From assembly GCA_038209555.1 (NCBI GenBank), contig JBBQXP010000001.1, positions 62,001-126,000 on the forward strand: DNA of 64,000 nt, written 5' to 3'. This DNA is from DASQGA01 sp038209555. GTDB lineage: Bacteria; Actinomycetota; Thermoleophilia; Gaiellales; Gaiellaceae. The notes beneath the pieces were generated by a model. That model saw only the letters and a program-made list of their open reading frames with translations. It did not search any database and had not been told where the DNA came from. Every line of letters starts with the position of its first letter. The first letter of the stretch is position 1. Position numbers and translations under genes: made by a program. Below are positions 51,915-60,390 of this stretch, in pieces.

Positions 51915-53288
51915 GTGCGCCCGCCGCGCGAACCCTTCCGGATCAAGATGGTCGAGCCCGTCCGTGCAACGACGCGGCCCGAGCGCCAGGACGCGCTCGA
52001 GGCGGCCGGATGGAACCCGTTCCAGCTTGCGGCTTCTGACGTCGAACTCGATCTCCTGACCGACTCCGGCACGGGTGCCATGAGCCAGGATCAGTGGTCG
52101 GCGCTCATGCGAGGCGATGAGTCCTACGCCGGCTCGCGCAGCTTCGCGCGTTTCCGCGACGCCGTCCGGGAGGTGCTCGGATTTCCCTACGTCGTGCCGA
52201 CCCATCAGGGACGGGGAGCCGAGAGCGTCTTCTTTGGCGCCGTCATCGACCCAGGTGAGATCGTGCCGTCGAACGCGCACTTCGACACGACGCGCGCCCA
52301 CATCGAGTTGCGTGAGGGTATCGCGCTGGATCTTCCCATTCCGGCCGCCCTGGATTCCGGTGGGGATTACCCGTTCAAGGGAAACCTCGACGTCGACGCC
52401 CTCGGCCACTTGCTCGAGAGTGAGGACGGGGACCGAGTCTCGATCGTCATGTTGACGCTCACGAACAACGCGGGCGGCGGCCAGCCCGTCTCGATGGAGA
52501 ACATCGCGGCCACCGCAGGGCTGGCCCGGAAGCATGGCAAGAAGCTCGTCCTGGACATCGCTCGCTTTGCGGAGAACGCGTGGTTCATCCGGGAGCGCGA
52601 GGCCGGGTTTGCAGATGTTCCGCTGCCTGAGATCGTCCTGCGGAGCTTGGCGGAGGCGGACGCCGTGCTCATGAGCGCAAAGAAGGACGCGATCGCGAAC
52701 ATCGGCGGCTTCGTGGCGATCCGTGACGATGAGGAGTTCTTCCATCGCCTCCAGGCTCGGGGGATCGTGTTCGAGGGATTCCCGACGTACGGCGGCCTCG
52801 CCGGCCGCGACCTCGAGGTGATCGCTGTCGGCCTCCGGGAAGTGCTCGACGAGGAGTACCTCCGTCACCGGATCGGCCAGGTGGCATATCTCGGCCACGT
52901 GCTCCTCGAGGCCGGCGCGAGCGTCCTCCAGCCGTTCGGCGGACACGCGGTCTACCTCGACGCCACTCCGATGCTCCCGGCTATTCCAGTCGAACAGTTC
53001 CCGGCGCAGGCCCTCTCGTGCGCTCTCTATCTCGAGGGTGGAGTCCGCGGCGTCGAGATCGGCTCCGTCATGGCCGGGCGGGATCCCGTGACCGGTGAGA
53101 ACCGTCGGCCGCCGCTCGAGCTTGTTCGCCTCGCTGTGCCTCGGCGCGTCTACACCTCGCGCCAGCTCGAGCAGGCTGCGGATGCCGCCGCGGCGGTGGT
53201 CGCGAACGCCGGGTCGATACGGGGGCTCGAGATCGTCGCGGAGGCACCCGTCCTCAGACACTTCACCGCCCGCTTCCAGCCGATCTGA
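51915..53288 (+). CDS. tryptophanase/tyrosine phenol-lyase family beta-eliminating lyase
   Basis: PLP enzyme of 457 residues that probably releases pyruvate and ammonia from an aromatic or similar amino acid. Family motifs are 'PTHQGRGAESVFFGAV', 'SNAHFDTTRAHIEL', the PLP lysine in 'LMSAKKDAIANIGGF', and 'YLEGGVRGVEIGSVMAGRDP'. It cannot be assigned to tryptophanase or tyrosine phenol-lyase from motifs alone. The GTG at 51915 is the longest start; an ATG at 51948 is possible. The 193-bp gap after ftsZ holds only a weak hairpin (51744-51773). Confidence 0.87.
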   Translation: MRPPREPFRIKMVEPVRATTRPERQDALEAAGWNPFQLAASDVELDLLTDSGTGAMSQDQWSALMRGDESYAGSRSFARFRDAVREVLGFPYVVPTHQGRGAESVFFGAVIDPGEIVPSNAHFDTTRAHIELREGIALDLPIPAALDSGGDYPFKGNLDVDALGHLLESEDGDRVSIVMLTLTNNAGGGQPVSMENIAATAGLARKHGKKLVLDIARFAENAWFIREREAGFADVPLPEIVLRSLAEADAVLMSAKKDAIANIGGFVAIRDDEEFFHRLQARGIVFEGFPTYGGLAGRDLEVIAVGLREVLDEEYLRHRIGQVAYLGHVLLEAGASVLQPFGGHAVYLDATPMLPAIPVEQFPAQALSCALYLEGGVRGVEIGSVMAGRDPVTGENRRPPLELVRLAVPRRVYTSRQLEQAADAAAAVVANAGSIRGLEIVAEAPVLRHFTARFQPI

Positions 53289-53309
53289 CGCGCGCTTCAC
53301 TCGCCGCGC

Positions 53310-53332
53310 ACCAAGTACCAATCAACCATCTA
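53310..53332 (+). repeat. solo 3' terminal repeat upstream of gcvT
   Basis: About 23 bp matching the last part of the full elements (…CAAGTACCAATCAACCATCTA). Only the terminal repeat is left. Its last TA forms the first two bases of the TAGGAT hexamer in front of gcvT. Confidence 0.6.
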
Positions 53333-53336
53333 GGAT
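53331..53336 (+). promoter_or_regulatory. -10-like hexamer for gcvT built on a repeat end
   Basis: TAGGAT, 8 nt before the GTG at 53345. The first TA is the outer end of the solo repeat. Confidence 0.45.
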
Positions 53337-53344
53337 CCGCCGCG

Positions 53345-54376
53345 GTGCAGACGGCACGCCGAACGCCCCTCTACGAGCGCCACACGGCGCTCGGCGCGCG
53401 CATCGTGGACTTCGCAGGCTGGGAGATGCCGGTGCAGTACACGGGCATCCAGGAGGAGCACCGCGCGGTTCGGACGTCCGCGGGCGTCTTCGACGTCTCG
53501 CACATGGGCCAGCTCGAGCTGTCCGGCGCCGGAGCCCACGACTACCTCCAAGCACGGCTCTCCAACGATCTCGACCGGATCGGCGACGGGCGGGCCCAGT
53601 ACACGCTCCTGACCAATGACCGGGGCGGGATCACGGACGACCTCATCGCGTATAGGCGCGGCGACGACGACTACCTGCTCGTCGTGAACGCATCGAATGT
53701 CGAGCCGGATCACGCGGCACTCCCTGACACGACCGACGTCTCCGATCGTTATGCCCTTCTGGCCGTCCAGGGGCCCGAGGCGCTCGAGCGGCTCGGGCTC
53801 CAGCTGGAGCCGTTCACCTTCCGGGAGGACGACGTGCTTGGCGTCCGGTGCCTGGTCGCAGGGACCGGCTACACGGGTGAACGCGGCTGCGAGCTGGGCT
53901 GTGATCCCGACGACGCCGTCCGGCTCTGGGACGCGATCCTTGCGTGCGGAGTCGTCCCTTGCGGTCTCGGCGCCCGCGACACGCTACGCCTCGAGGCCTG
54001 TTACCCGCTTCACGGAAACGACATCTCACCGGAGCGAACGCCGATCGAGGCGGGACTCGGCTGGGCGTGCGCGCTCGAGAAGGAGTTCACCGGTGTCGAC
54101 GTGCTCAGGCGTCAGAAAGAAGAGGGCACGGCCGAGCGCCTGGCCGCCTTCGTGCTGGAGGACAAGGGCATCCCCCGGCAGGGGATGAAGGTCATCGAGC
54201 CACCCGGTGAGGTCACCTCCGGCTCCCTCTCCCCGATGCTCGGCATCGGGATCGGGCTTGCCTACGTGCCGACCGGGTTCGCCGAGCCCGGAACGACGAT
54301 CAGCGTCGACCTCCGCGGACGACTGCGAAAGGGGCATATCGTGAAGAAGCCGATCTACAAGCGAGAGGGGACGTAA
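53345..54376 (+). CDS. gcvT: glycine cleavage T-protein (aminomethyltransferase)
   Basis: Transfers the aminomethyl carbon of glycine to tetrahydrofolate. 343 residues with 'TPLYERHTALGARIVDFAGW', 'GVFDVSHMGQLEL', 'YTGERGCELGCDPDDAV', and 'LRLEACYPLHGNDISPERTP'. First of the glycine cleavage genes; gcvH follows after 2 bp. No glycine riboswitch fits in the 56-bp upstream gap. Confidence 0.95.
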   Translation: MQTARRTPLYERHTALGARIVDFAGWEMPVQYTGIQEEHRAVRTSAGVFDVSHMGQLELSGAGAHDYLQARLSNDLDRIGDGRAQYTLLTNDRGGITDDLIAYRRGDDDYLLVVNASNVEPDHAALPDTTDVSDRYALLAVQGPEALERLGLQLEPFTFREDDVLGVRCLVAGTGYTGERGCELGCDPDDAVRLWDAILACGVVPCGLGARDTLRLEACYPLHGNDISPERTPIEAGLGWACALEKEFTGVDVLRRQKEEGTAERLAAFVLEDKGIPRQGMKVIEPPGEVTSGSLSPMLGIGIGLAYVPTGFAEPGTTISVDLRGRLRKGHIVKKPIYKREGT

Positions 54377-54378
54377 GG

Positions 54379-54771
54379 GTGGCAGCCGCAGAGAGCTATC
54401 CCGAAGGGCTGAAGTACCACCCCGAGCACGACTGGGCGAAGGTGGACGGCGACACGGCGACCATCGGGATCACCTGGTACGCCCAGGACGCGCTCGGCGA
54501 GATCGTGCACTTCGAGCCCCCGGAACAGGGAAGCTCCGTCGCCAAGGACGAGAGCTACGGAGAGGTCGAGTCGGTGAAGGCCGTATCCGACCTCGTCTCG
54601 CCGCTCTCCGGCGAGGTGACCGAGGTAAACCAGGCAGTCGTAGACGAGCCCGAGACGATCAACGAGGAGCCCTACGGGGATGGCTGGCTCATCAAGGTGC
54701 GGCTCTCGGATCCCTCGGAGGTCGATGGGCTTCTCGACGTCGCTGCCTACAAGGAACTGCTCACAGAGTAG
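54379..54771 (+). CDS. gcvH: glycine cleavage H-protein (lipoyl carrier)
   Basis: Lipoylated shuttle protein of the glycine cleavage system. 130 residues with 'YHPEHDWAKVDGD', 'LGEIVHFEPPEQG' and the lipoyl lysine in 'GEVESVKAVSD' (Lys67). GTG start 2 bp after gcvT. Its stop codon TAG is formed by the TA target plus the first G of a full repeat copy. Confidence 0.95.
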   Translation: MAAAESYPEGLKYHPEHDWAKVDGDTATIGITWYAQDALGEIVHFEPPEQGSSVAKDESYGEVESVKAVSDLVSPLSGEVTEVNQAVVDEPETINEEPYGDGWLIKVRLSDPSEVDGLLDVAAYKELLTE

Positions 54772-54935
54772 ATGGCCGATCGACAATTACCGCACCCACG
54801 GATGGCGGCCCAGACACGGCGCCAGGCCGCACCCTCGCCCTTGGCAAGGCTTCTAGCCTTGCCCGCGGACGATGGCACCCCCTGGCTTGGTCTGGCCCGT
54901 CCCCGCGGGCACGCCAATAACCGATCGTCCATCTA
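54769..54935 (+). repeat. MITE-like palindromic element, copy A
   Basis: 167 bp including flanking TA dinucleotides, non-coding, between gcvH and gcvPA. Terminal inverted repeats of about 21 bp (consensus GATGGTTGATCGGTAATTG after the TA), imperfect pairing along the arms, and a central stem GGCAAGGCT-TCT-AGCCTTGCC (54843-54863). The left end supplies the gcvH stop; the gcvPA GTG starts at the next base after the right TA. Same length as copy B, with scattered substitutions. Confidence 0.9.
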
Positions 54936-56270
54936 GTGAGCTACCTCTCCCTCACGGACGCCGACCGCGAGGCGATGCTCGAAGCGATCGGCGTCTCGTC
55001 CGTGGACGAGCTCTTCCGAGACATCCCGAAGAGCCTGCGCCTCGACCGTCCCCTCGCCCTGGAGCCGGCCCTTTCGGAGCAGGAGCTCGTCGAGCACCTC
55101 TCCGAGCTAGCGGCGAAGAACGTGTCCGTCTCGGAGGAGCTCTCGTTCCTCGGGGCTGGGATGTACGACCACTACGTTCCCGCGGTGGTCGACGCGATGC
55201 TCGCGCGCGGCGAGTTCCTGACAGCCTACACGCCCTACCAGCCGGAGATGAGTCAGGGCGTCCTGCAGGCCATCTTCGAGTACCAGACAGTGATCTGCGA
55301 GCTGACCGGCATGGACGTCTCGAACGCATCCGGCTACGACGGAACGACCGTTGCCGCCGACGCCTGCTACGTCGCCAAGTACGTCACCGGGCGGACCAAG
55401 GTCGTCCTCGCCGAGACGTTGAATCCGCAGACCCGGCAGGTCGTGAAGACGTATGCACCGGGGTTCGGGCTCGACGTCGTGGAGGTGCCGCATCGCGACG
55501 GCGTCGTTGACCCGGACGAGCTCCGGCGCGCCGCGGAGAATGCCGCGTGCGTCATCTTCCAGCAACCCAACTTCTTCGGCTGCCTCGAGCCGGCTCCCGA
55601 TCTGGCTGCGGCGGCCAACGACGCCGAGGCGCTCGCGGTCGCCCATGTCGATCCGCTCTCCTTGGGTGTTCTGGAGGCACCGGGTGCCTATGGGTGCGCG
55701 ATCGCGATCGGCGAGGGCCAGGGTGCCGGGAACTACCTCTCCTACGGCGGCCCGCATTACGGCTTCTTCGCAGCCCGGAAGGACTTCATCCGCCGGATGC
55801 CAGGCCGGATCATCGGTGAGACGACCGACCTGGACGGCGAGCGTGGATTCGTCCTGACGCTACAAACGCGCGAGCAACACATCCGTCGCGAGAAGGCGAC
55901 CCACAACATGACCACGAACCAGACGCTTCTCGCCCTGGCCGGCCTGATCTATCTGAGCTGGCTGGGTCCGCAGGGGCTCAGGGAGGTGGGCGAGACCTGC
56001 ATGGGTCTCGGGGCCTACGCGAAGGAGCAACTCGGGCTCCAACCGGTGTTTCCAGATCAGACAACGTTCAAGGAGTTTGCCGTCCGCGTCGGACGGAGCG
56101 GCCAGGACGCGATCCGCGCCGCCCGCGAGCGCGGCGTCCATCCGGGATATGCGCTTGGCCGCGACTACCAGGGCTTGGACGATGCCCTGCTCGTCTGCGT
56201 GACAGAGAAGCGGACGCCGGCGGACATCGACCGTTTGGCCGCCGTCTTGCAGGAGGTCGCGGCGGCGTGA
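54936..56270 (+). CDS. gcvPA: glycine dehydrogenase (decarboxylating) subunit 1
   Basis: N-terminal half of the split P-protein. 444 residues, with 'FLGAGMYDHYVPAVVDAML', 'TAYTPYQPEMSQGVLQAIFE', 'NASGYDGTTVAADA' and 'YGCAIAIGEGQGAGNYLSYG'. Needs GcvPB for activity. The GTG directly follows the 3' end of repeat copy A. Overlaps gcvPB by 4 bp. Confidence 0.95.
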   Translation: MSYLSLTDADREAMLEAIGVSSVDELFRDIPKSLRLDRPLALEPALSEQELVEHLSELAAKNVSVSEELSFLGAGMYDHYVPAVVDAMLARGEFLTAYTPYQPEMSQGVLQAIFEYQTVICELTGMDVSNASGYDGTTVAADACYVAKYVTGRTKVVLAETLNPQTRQVVKTYAPGFGLDVVEVPHRDGVVDPDELRRAAENAACVIFQQPNFFGCLEPAPDLAAAANDAEALAVAHVDPLSLGVLEAPGAYGCAIAIGEGQGAGNYLSYGGPHYGFFAARKDFIRRMPGRIIGETTDLDGERGFVLTLQTREQHIRREKATHNMTTNQTLLALAGLIYLSWLGPQGLREVGETCMGLGAYAKEQLGLQPVFPDQTTFKEFAVRVGRSGQDAIRAARERGVHPGYALGRDYQGLDDALLVCVTEKRTPADIDRLAAVLQEVAAA

Positions 56271-57766
56271 AGCTGATCTTCGAGAAGTCGCAATCTGGGC
56301 GCCGCGCCTCGCGCGTGCCGCGTTCCGACCTGCCCAAGGTCGACATCCCGGAAGGGCTCCGGCGCGAGCGGCTTCCGCGGCTGCCCGAACTCGCCGAGCC
56401 CGAGGTCGTCAGGCACTTCACGGCGCTCGCCGATCGGACCTTCGGCGTTGACACGGGGTTCTACCCGCTCGGCTCGTGCACGATGAAGCACAACCCGCGG
56501 GTGAACGAGCGCCTCGTCATGCTGCCGGGCTTCCGCGATCTGCACCCACACCAGGAGGAGGAGGGATCGCAGGGCGCGCTCGAGCTGATGTGGCGGCTGC
56601 AGCAGATCCTCGCAGAGGTGGCGGGGCTCGACGCGGTCTCGCTCCAGCCTGCAGCCGGTTCACAGGGAGAGCTCACCGGGCTCATGCTCATGCGGGCCTA
56701 CTTCGCCGACCGAGGCCAGGGCGAGCAGCGGACGACCGTGATCACCGCGGACACGGCCCACGGCACGAACCCTGCGAGCGTGACGATGTCGGGCTACCAG
56801 CTCAAGAAGGTCGAGACGGACGAGCGTGGGAACCTCGACCTCGATGACCTCCGCGCCAAGGTCGATGAAAGCACGGCCGGACTCATGCTCACGAATCCCT
56901 CGACGCTCGGCCTCTTCGACGAGCACATCGAGGAGGTCGCGGAGATCTTCCACGATGCTGGAGCGCTCCTGTATTACGACGGCGCGAACCTGAACGCGGT
57001 CTGCGGCATCTCGCGCCCCGGTGATATGGGCTTCGACATCATCCACTACAACCTCCACAAGACCTTCTCGCAACCGCATGGCGGGGGCGGGCCCGGCGGT
57101 GGGCCGGTGGCCGTGCGGGAGATTCTCGAGCCCTTCCTGCCCGCGCCGACGATCGTCCAGGAGGGCGATGCGTTCCGGCTCGACTACGACCGACCGAAGT
57201 CGATCGGCAAGGTCCGCGGCTTCTGCGGGCCGTTCGGCGTCTTCGTACGCTCCTACGCGTTTATCCGCGCGTACGGGCCGGGGCTCCGAGCCATGTCCGA
57301 GGCTGCCGTCCTGAACGCGAACTACATGCTGGCAGGCCTCAGGGAGGTCTACGAGCTTCCGTTCGACCGGCTCTGCATGCACGAGTTCGTGCTCTCGGCA
57401 CGCGGCCTGAAGCGGGAGCACGGCGTTAGCGCCCTCGATGTGGCCAAGCGGCTCATGGACTACGGATTCCACCCGCCGACGGTCTACTTTCCGCTGATCG
57501 TGCCCGAGGCACTCATGATCGAGCCGACGGAGACGGAGGCGAAGGAGACGCTGGACGACTTCGTCGAGGCCATGCGGTCGATCGCCCGGGAGGCCGCCGA
57601 GGACCCCGGCTTGGTGAAGGACGCGCCCCATAGCCGGCCCGTTCGCCGGCTCGATGAGGTCAAGGCCGCGAAGCGCGCGATCGTCAAGTATGGGTTCGAG
57701 GAGCACCCAGACCTGTCCGGTCGGCCCGCCGCGGGTGAGGCGCTCGAGGCACAGAAGGGCGCTTAG
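56267..57766 (+). CDS. gcvPB: glycine dehydrogenase (decarboxylating) subunit 2
   Basis: PLP-binding half of the split glycine decarboxylase. 499 residues, with 'GFYPLGSCTMKHNPRVNER', 'QPAAGSQGELTGLMLMRAYF', and the PLP lysine in 'HYNLHKTFSQPHGGGGPGGG' (Lys265). Coupled to gcvPA through GTGA. The TAG stop touches the TAG that begins repeat copy B. Confidence 0.95.
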   Translation: MKLIFEKSQSGRRASRVPRSDLPKVDIPEGLRRERLPRLPELAEPEVVRHFTALADRTFGVDTGFYPLGSCTMKHNPRVNERLVMLPGFRDLHPHQEEEGSQGALELMWRLQQILAEVAGLDAVSLQPAAGSQGELTGLMLMRAYFADRGQGEQRTTVITADTAHGTNPASVTMSGYQLKKVETDERGNLDLDDLRAKVDESTAGLMLTNPSTLGLFDEHIEEVAEIFHDAGALLYYDGANLNAVCGISRPGDMGFDIIHYNLHKTFSQPHGGGGPGGGPVAVREILEPFLPAPTIVQEGDAFRLDYDRPKSIGKVRGFCGPFGVFVRSYAFIRAYGPGLRAMSEAAVLNANYMLAGLREVYELPFDRLCMHEFVLSARGLKREHGVSALDVAKRLMDYGFHPPTVYFPLIVPEALMIEPTETEAKETLDDFVEAMRSIAREAAEDPGLVKDAPHSRPVRRLDEVKAAKRAIVKYGFEEHPDLSGRPAAGEALEAQKGA

Positions 57767-57933
57767 TAGATGGTTGATCGGTAATTGCCGCACCCCCGGA
57801 TGGCGGCCCAGACACGGCGCCAGGCCGCACCCTCGCCCTTGTCAAGGCTTCTAGCCTTGCCTGCGGACGATGGCGCACCCTGGCTTGGTCTGACCCGTCC
57901 CCGAGGTCACGCCAATTACCGATCAACCATCTA
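57767..57933 (+). repeat. MITE-like palindromic element, copy B
   Basis: 167 bp including flanking TA. It has the best-preserved terminal inverted repeats: 21 bp perfect at both ends (GATGGTTGATCGGTAATTG and complement). Central stem CAAGGCT-TCT-AGCCTTG at 57843-57859. It begins right after the gcvPB stop and ends 2 nt before the GTG of the hydrolase gene. Direct orientation relative to copy A, 3.0 kb apart. Confidence 0.92.
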
Positions 57934-57935
57934 AC

Positions 57936-58538
57936 GTGCGCCGGCTCGGGATTATCCACCGTTGGGACGGCGCGCCGGGCGCGGACTGGTATCCGTGGCT
58001 CCGGGACGAGCTTCGCGCGCTCGATCCGGCTCCCTTCGACGCGATCGGGATTCCGGAGCTGCCCGACCCGGGTACCCCTCGGCCAGAGGCATGGGTGCCC
58101 GCGCTCCTGGAATGGCTCGGAGACGACGCACGGGATCGAGCCGCAACGGTGCTCGCCGGTCACAGCGTCGGGTGCCAGACGATCGCCAGGGCGCTCGCCG
58201 AGGGCGGTCCTCCCGTCGAAGGCTGTCTCCTGGTTGCACCCTGGTTCTGGCTCGACGAGGAGGAGCGGGACGAGACGAGCGAGCTCTGGGCGACGCCTTT
58301 CGACGACGCAGCCGCGCGTGCCGCAGCCGGCAAGGTCGTTGCCCTGCTCTCGACGGACGACCCCTACACCTCGGACTGGGAAGCCAACGGCCGGGCATGG
58401 GAAGAGCGAATCGGGGCGGAGGTGGTCGTCGAGCCCGGCGGGGAGCACTTCACCGGGGAGCGCGAGCCGAAGGTGCTCGAGCTCCTGCTGGAGCGCTTCG
58501 GGCGCGCTGCTCGCAAGCCTCAAGTCCGGGCATCGTGA
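57936..58538 (+). CDS. RBBP9/YdeN-like alpha/beta hydrolase
   Basis: A 200-residue small serine hydrolase. Nucleophile elbow 'LAGHSVGCQT', acid and His near the end ('STDDPYTS', 'GGEHFTGE'). The family includes RBBP9 and YdeN; substrates are mostly unknown. The TGA overlaps the ATG of the next gene by 1 base, so it is paired with a GST. Confidence 0.85.
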   Translation: MRRLGIIHRWDGAPGADWYPWLRDELRALDPAPFDAIGIPELPDPGTPRPEAWVPALLEWLGDDARDRAATVLAGHSVGCQTIARALAEGGPPVEGCLLVAPWFWLDEEERDETSELWATPFDDAAARAAAGKVVALLSTDDPYTSDWEANGRAWEERIGAEVVVEPGGEHFTGEREPKVLELLLERFGRAARKPQVRAS

Positions 58539-59155
58539 TGCGCCTTTACCGGATCCCGTTCTCCACGAACGTCGAGCGCGTAACGCTGGCCCTCGCCCAC
58601 AAGGGTCTCGAGGCCGAGCCGGTCGACGTGGAGCCGACCGACCGGAGCCCGGTCGTCGCTGTGAGCGGCCAGAGCCTCGTGCCGGTGCTCGAGGACGAAG
58701 GCCGGGTGGTCTCGGACTCGACGCACATCCTCGAGTACCTGGAGGAGCGGTATCCCGATCCGCACCTGTACCCGAGAGACCCGGCCCGCCGCGCCGAGTG
58801 CGTCGTCTTCGTGGACTGGTTCAACCGGGTCTGGAAAGCGCCGCCGAACACGATTGCAGACGCCCTCGCCGGGCTCAATCCCGACCGGACGCGGATTGCG
58901 GAGCTCGGAGCCGAGATGGCCGCATCGCTGGAGGTCTTCGAGGGCATGCTGACCGGCCGTGAGTACCTCCTCGGCGAGTTCTCGGCCGCCGATTGCGCCG
59001 CATTCCCGTTCCTGAAGTACGCACTTCTCCACGATCCCGAGGACGAAGAGCCCTTCCACCGCGTTCTGATCGAGAATCTGCACCTCGGCGTCACCCACCC
59101 GCAGATCGGCGCCTGGATCCGCAGGATGGACGAGCGCCCTCGCGTGCCCGCCTAG
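58538..59155 (+). CDS. glutathione S-transferase-fold protein
   Basis: A 205-residue GST-like protein: thioredoxin-fold N-domain ('RLYRIPFSTNVERVTLAL', 'SLVPVLEDEGRVVSDSTHI') and helical C-domain ('TGREYLLGEFSAADCAAFPF'). Actinobacteria usually lack glutathione, so the real thiol or reaction is unknown. The stop shares a CTAG with the convergent AlkZ-like gene. Confidence 0.88.
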   Translation: MRLYRIPFSTNVERVTLALAHKGLEAEPVDVEPTDRSPVVAVSGQSLVPVLEDEGRVVSDSTHILEYLEERYPDPHLYPRDPARRAECVVFVDWFNRVWKAPPNTIADALAGLNPDRTRIAELGAEMAASLEVFEGMLTGREYLLGEFSAADCAAFPFLKYALLHDPEDEEPFHRVLIENLHLGVTHPQIGAWIRRMDERPRVPA

Positions 59156-60390
59156 GCGAGCGCCTTTCGCCACTCCCGCGGGACCGGGCCGGCAACGTCG
59201 ATCGACCGGGCCCCGAGGAAGGTCGCGAGCTCCTCGAGCGCGGTGGACACCGCCCGGCCTGTCTCCGGCGCCTGGCCGGCCTCAGCATGGACTGCGTTCA
59301 CGACCAGCCGTTGCTCTTTGCGGTCATAGGCCGGGTCGACGCGACCGACCAGCGTGTCGCCGTCGAGGATCGGGAGCACGTAGTAGCCGTACTCCCGACG
59401 CTCCTTGGGGACGTAGATCTCGATGCGGAAGCGAAACGCGAAGAGCTGTTCGGTCCGAGCTCGGTCGGCGATCAGGTTGTCGAAGGGGGAGAGAAGAGTC
59501 GTGCGAGGCTCCCAGGCACCGGCTCTGAGAGCTTCGACGAGCTGGATGTCGTCTGCGTGCACGTACCACTTGCCGGGCCAGGGCTCTCCCTCGTCCCCGG
59601 CTATCTCCGCTTCGACCACGCGGCCGTCGCGTGCCAGTGCTCGAAGGGCCGTCTCGAGGCCGGGATACCGGCCCCGGACGAAGTGAGCGCCAATGTCGCG
59701 AGCGGTGCCCACGCCCAGGCCACGAAGCGAGCGCTCGACGGCCAGGGAAACGGCCTCGCGAACCGAGAGGCGGGGCCGTGCGGCCCGCTGCGCCGGGAGC
59801 CAGCGCTCGAAGAGATCCCAGACACGCGACTGGCCCTCCCGTCCGACGACGGCGATGGAGCCGCGCATCCAGAGGTAGTCGAGCATGCGCGTGACCTCCA
59901 TTCCCTCCGTCCACCCGCTCGAGCTCCAGGGAACGGCTGCGCGGCCCGAGAAGTCGCGAGCCCGGAGTGGGCCGTGCTTCCTCAACTCCGCGAATATCTG
60001 ACGGCGGAGAGTGTCGTTCGCCACCACCCAGTCCCGCATCTTCTGATGCCATATTCCGTTCCCCTTCGGGTAGCCGCGCATCAGGGTCGCCTCGTGAATC
60101 GGGTAGTCCGAGGTGGGGACGATCGAGGCGGCGTGCGCCCAGAACTCGAAGAGCTCCCGCCGGCCCCAGAGCAGCGAGTCGAGGACGGCCGGATCGTAGT
60201 TCCCGAGACGGCTTCGGAGGACGAGTTGATGCGTTCGTGCAACGACGTTCACCGGGTCCAGCTGCAGGCACCCGATATCGCGGACGAGGTCGAGGACGCC
60301 AGCCCCGTCGGCCCTCGGCCGGGCGCCTGCAAGGTGCTGACAGGTGACGGCCAGGCGTCGCGCCTCGGTCTGCGTGAGGCGGAGGGTCAG
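59152..60390 (-). CDS. AlkZ/YcaQ-family winged-helix DNA glycosylase-like protein
   Basis: About 412 residues of the HTH_42/AlkZ family, whose known members unhook interstrand crosslinks or remove bulky alkyl bases. The catalytic motif region reads 'DIGCLQLDPVNVVARTHQLV', i.e. Q-x-D as in YcaQ rather than the Q-x-Q of Streptomyces AlkZ. Other family blocks are 'FEFWAHAASIVPTSDYP' and 'PFDNLIADRARTEQLFAF'. No ATG, GTG or TTG lies near the family start. A CTG at 60390 overlapping the TGA of the upstream gene is the best candidate. Confidence 0.82.
   Translation of the reverse strand: MTLRLTQTEARRLAVTCQHLAGARPRADGAGVLDLVRDIGCLQLDPVNVVARTHQLVLRSRLGNYDPAVLDSLLWGRRELFEFWAHAASIVPTSDYPIHEATLMRGYPKGNGIWHQKMRDWVVANDTLRRQIFAELRKHGPLRARDFSGRAAVPWSSSGWTEGMEVTRMLDYLWMRGSIAVVGREGQSRVWDLFERWLPAQRAARPRLSVREAVSLAVERSLRGLGVGTARDIGAHFVRGRYPGLETALRALARDGRVVEAEIAGDEGEPWPGKWYVHADDIQLVEALRAGAWEPRTTLLSPFDNLIADRARTEQLFAFRFRIEIYVPKERREYGYYVLPILDGDTLVGRVDPAYDRKEQRLVVNAVHAEAGQAPETGRAVSTALEELATFLGARSIDVAGPVPREWRKALA

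Noticed and set aside
51830..52039. Small frame between ftsZ and the beta-eliminating lyase (70 codons)
   Set aside because: Pro/Arg-rich composition typical of shadow frames, overlaps the lyase N-terminus, no ribosome-binding site or homology pattern.
53289..53344. Possible glycine riboswitch before gcvT
   Set aside because: The gap is only 56 bp, too short for the aptamer, and is filled by the solo repeat end and the -10-like hexamer.
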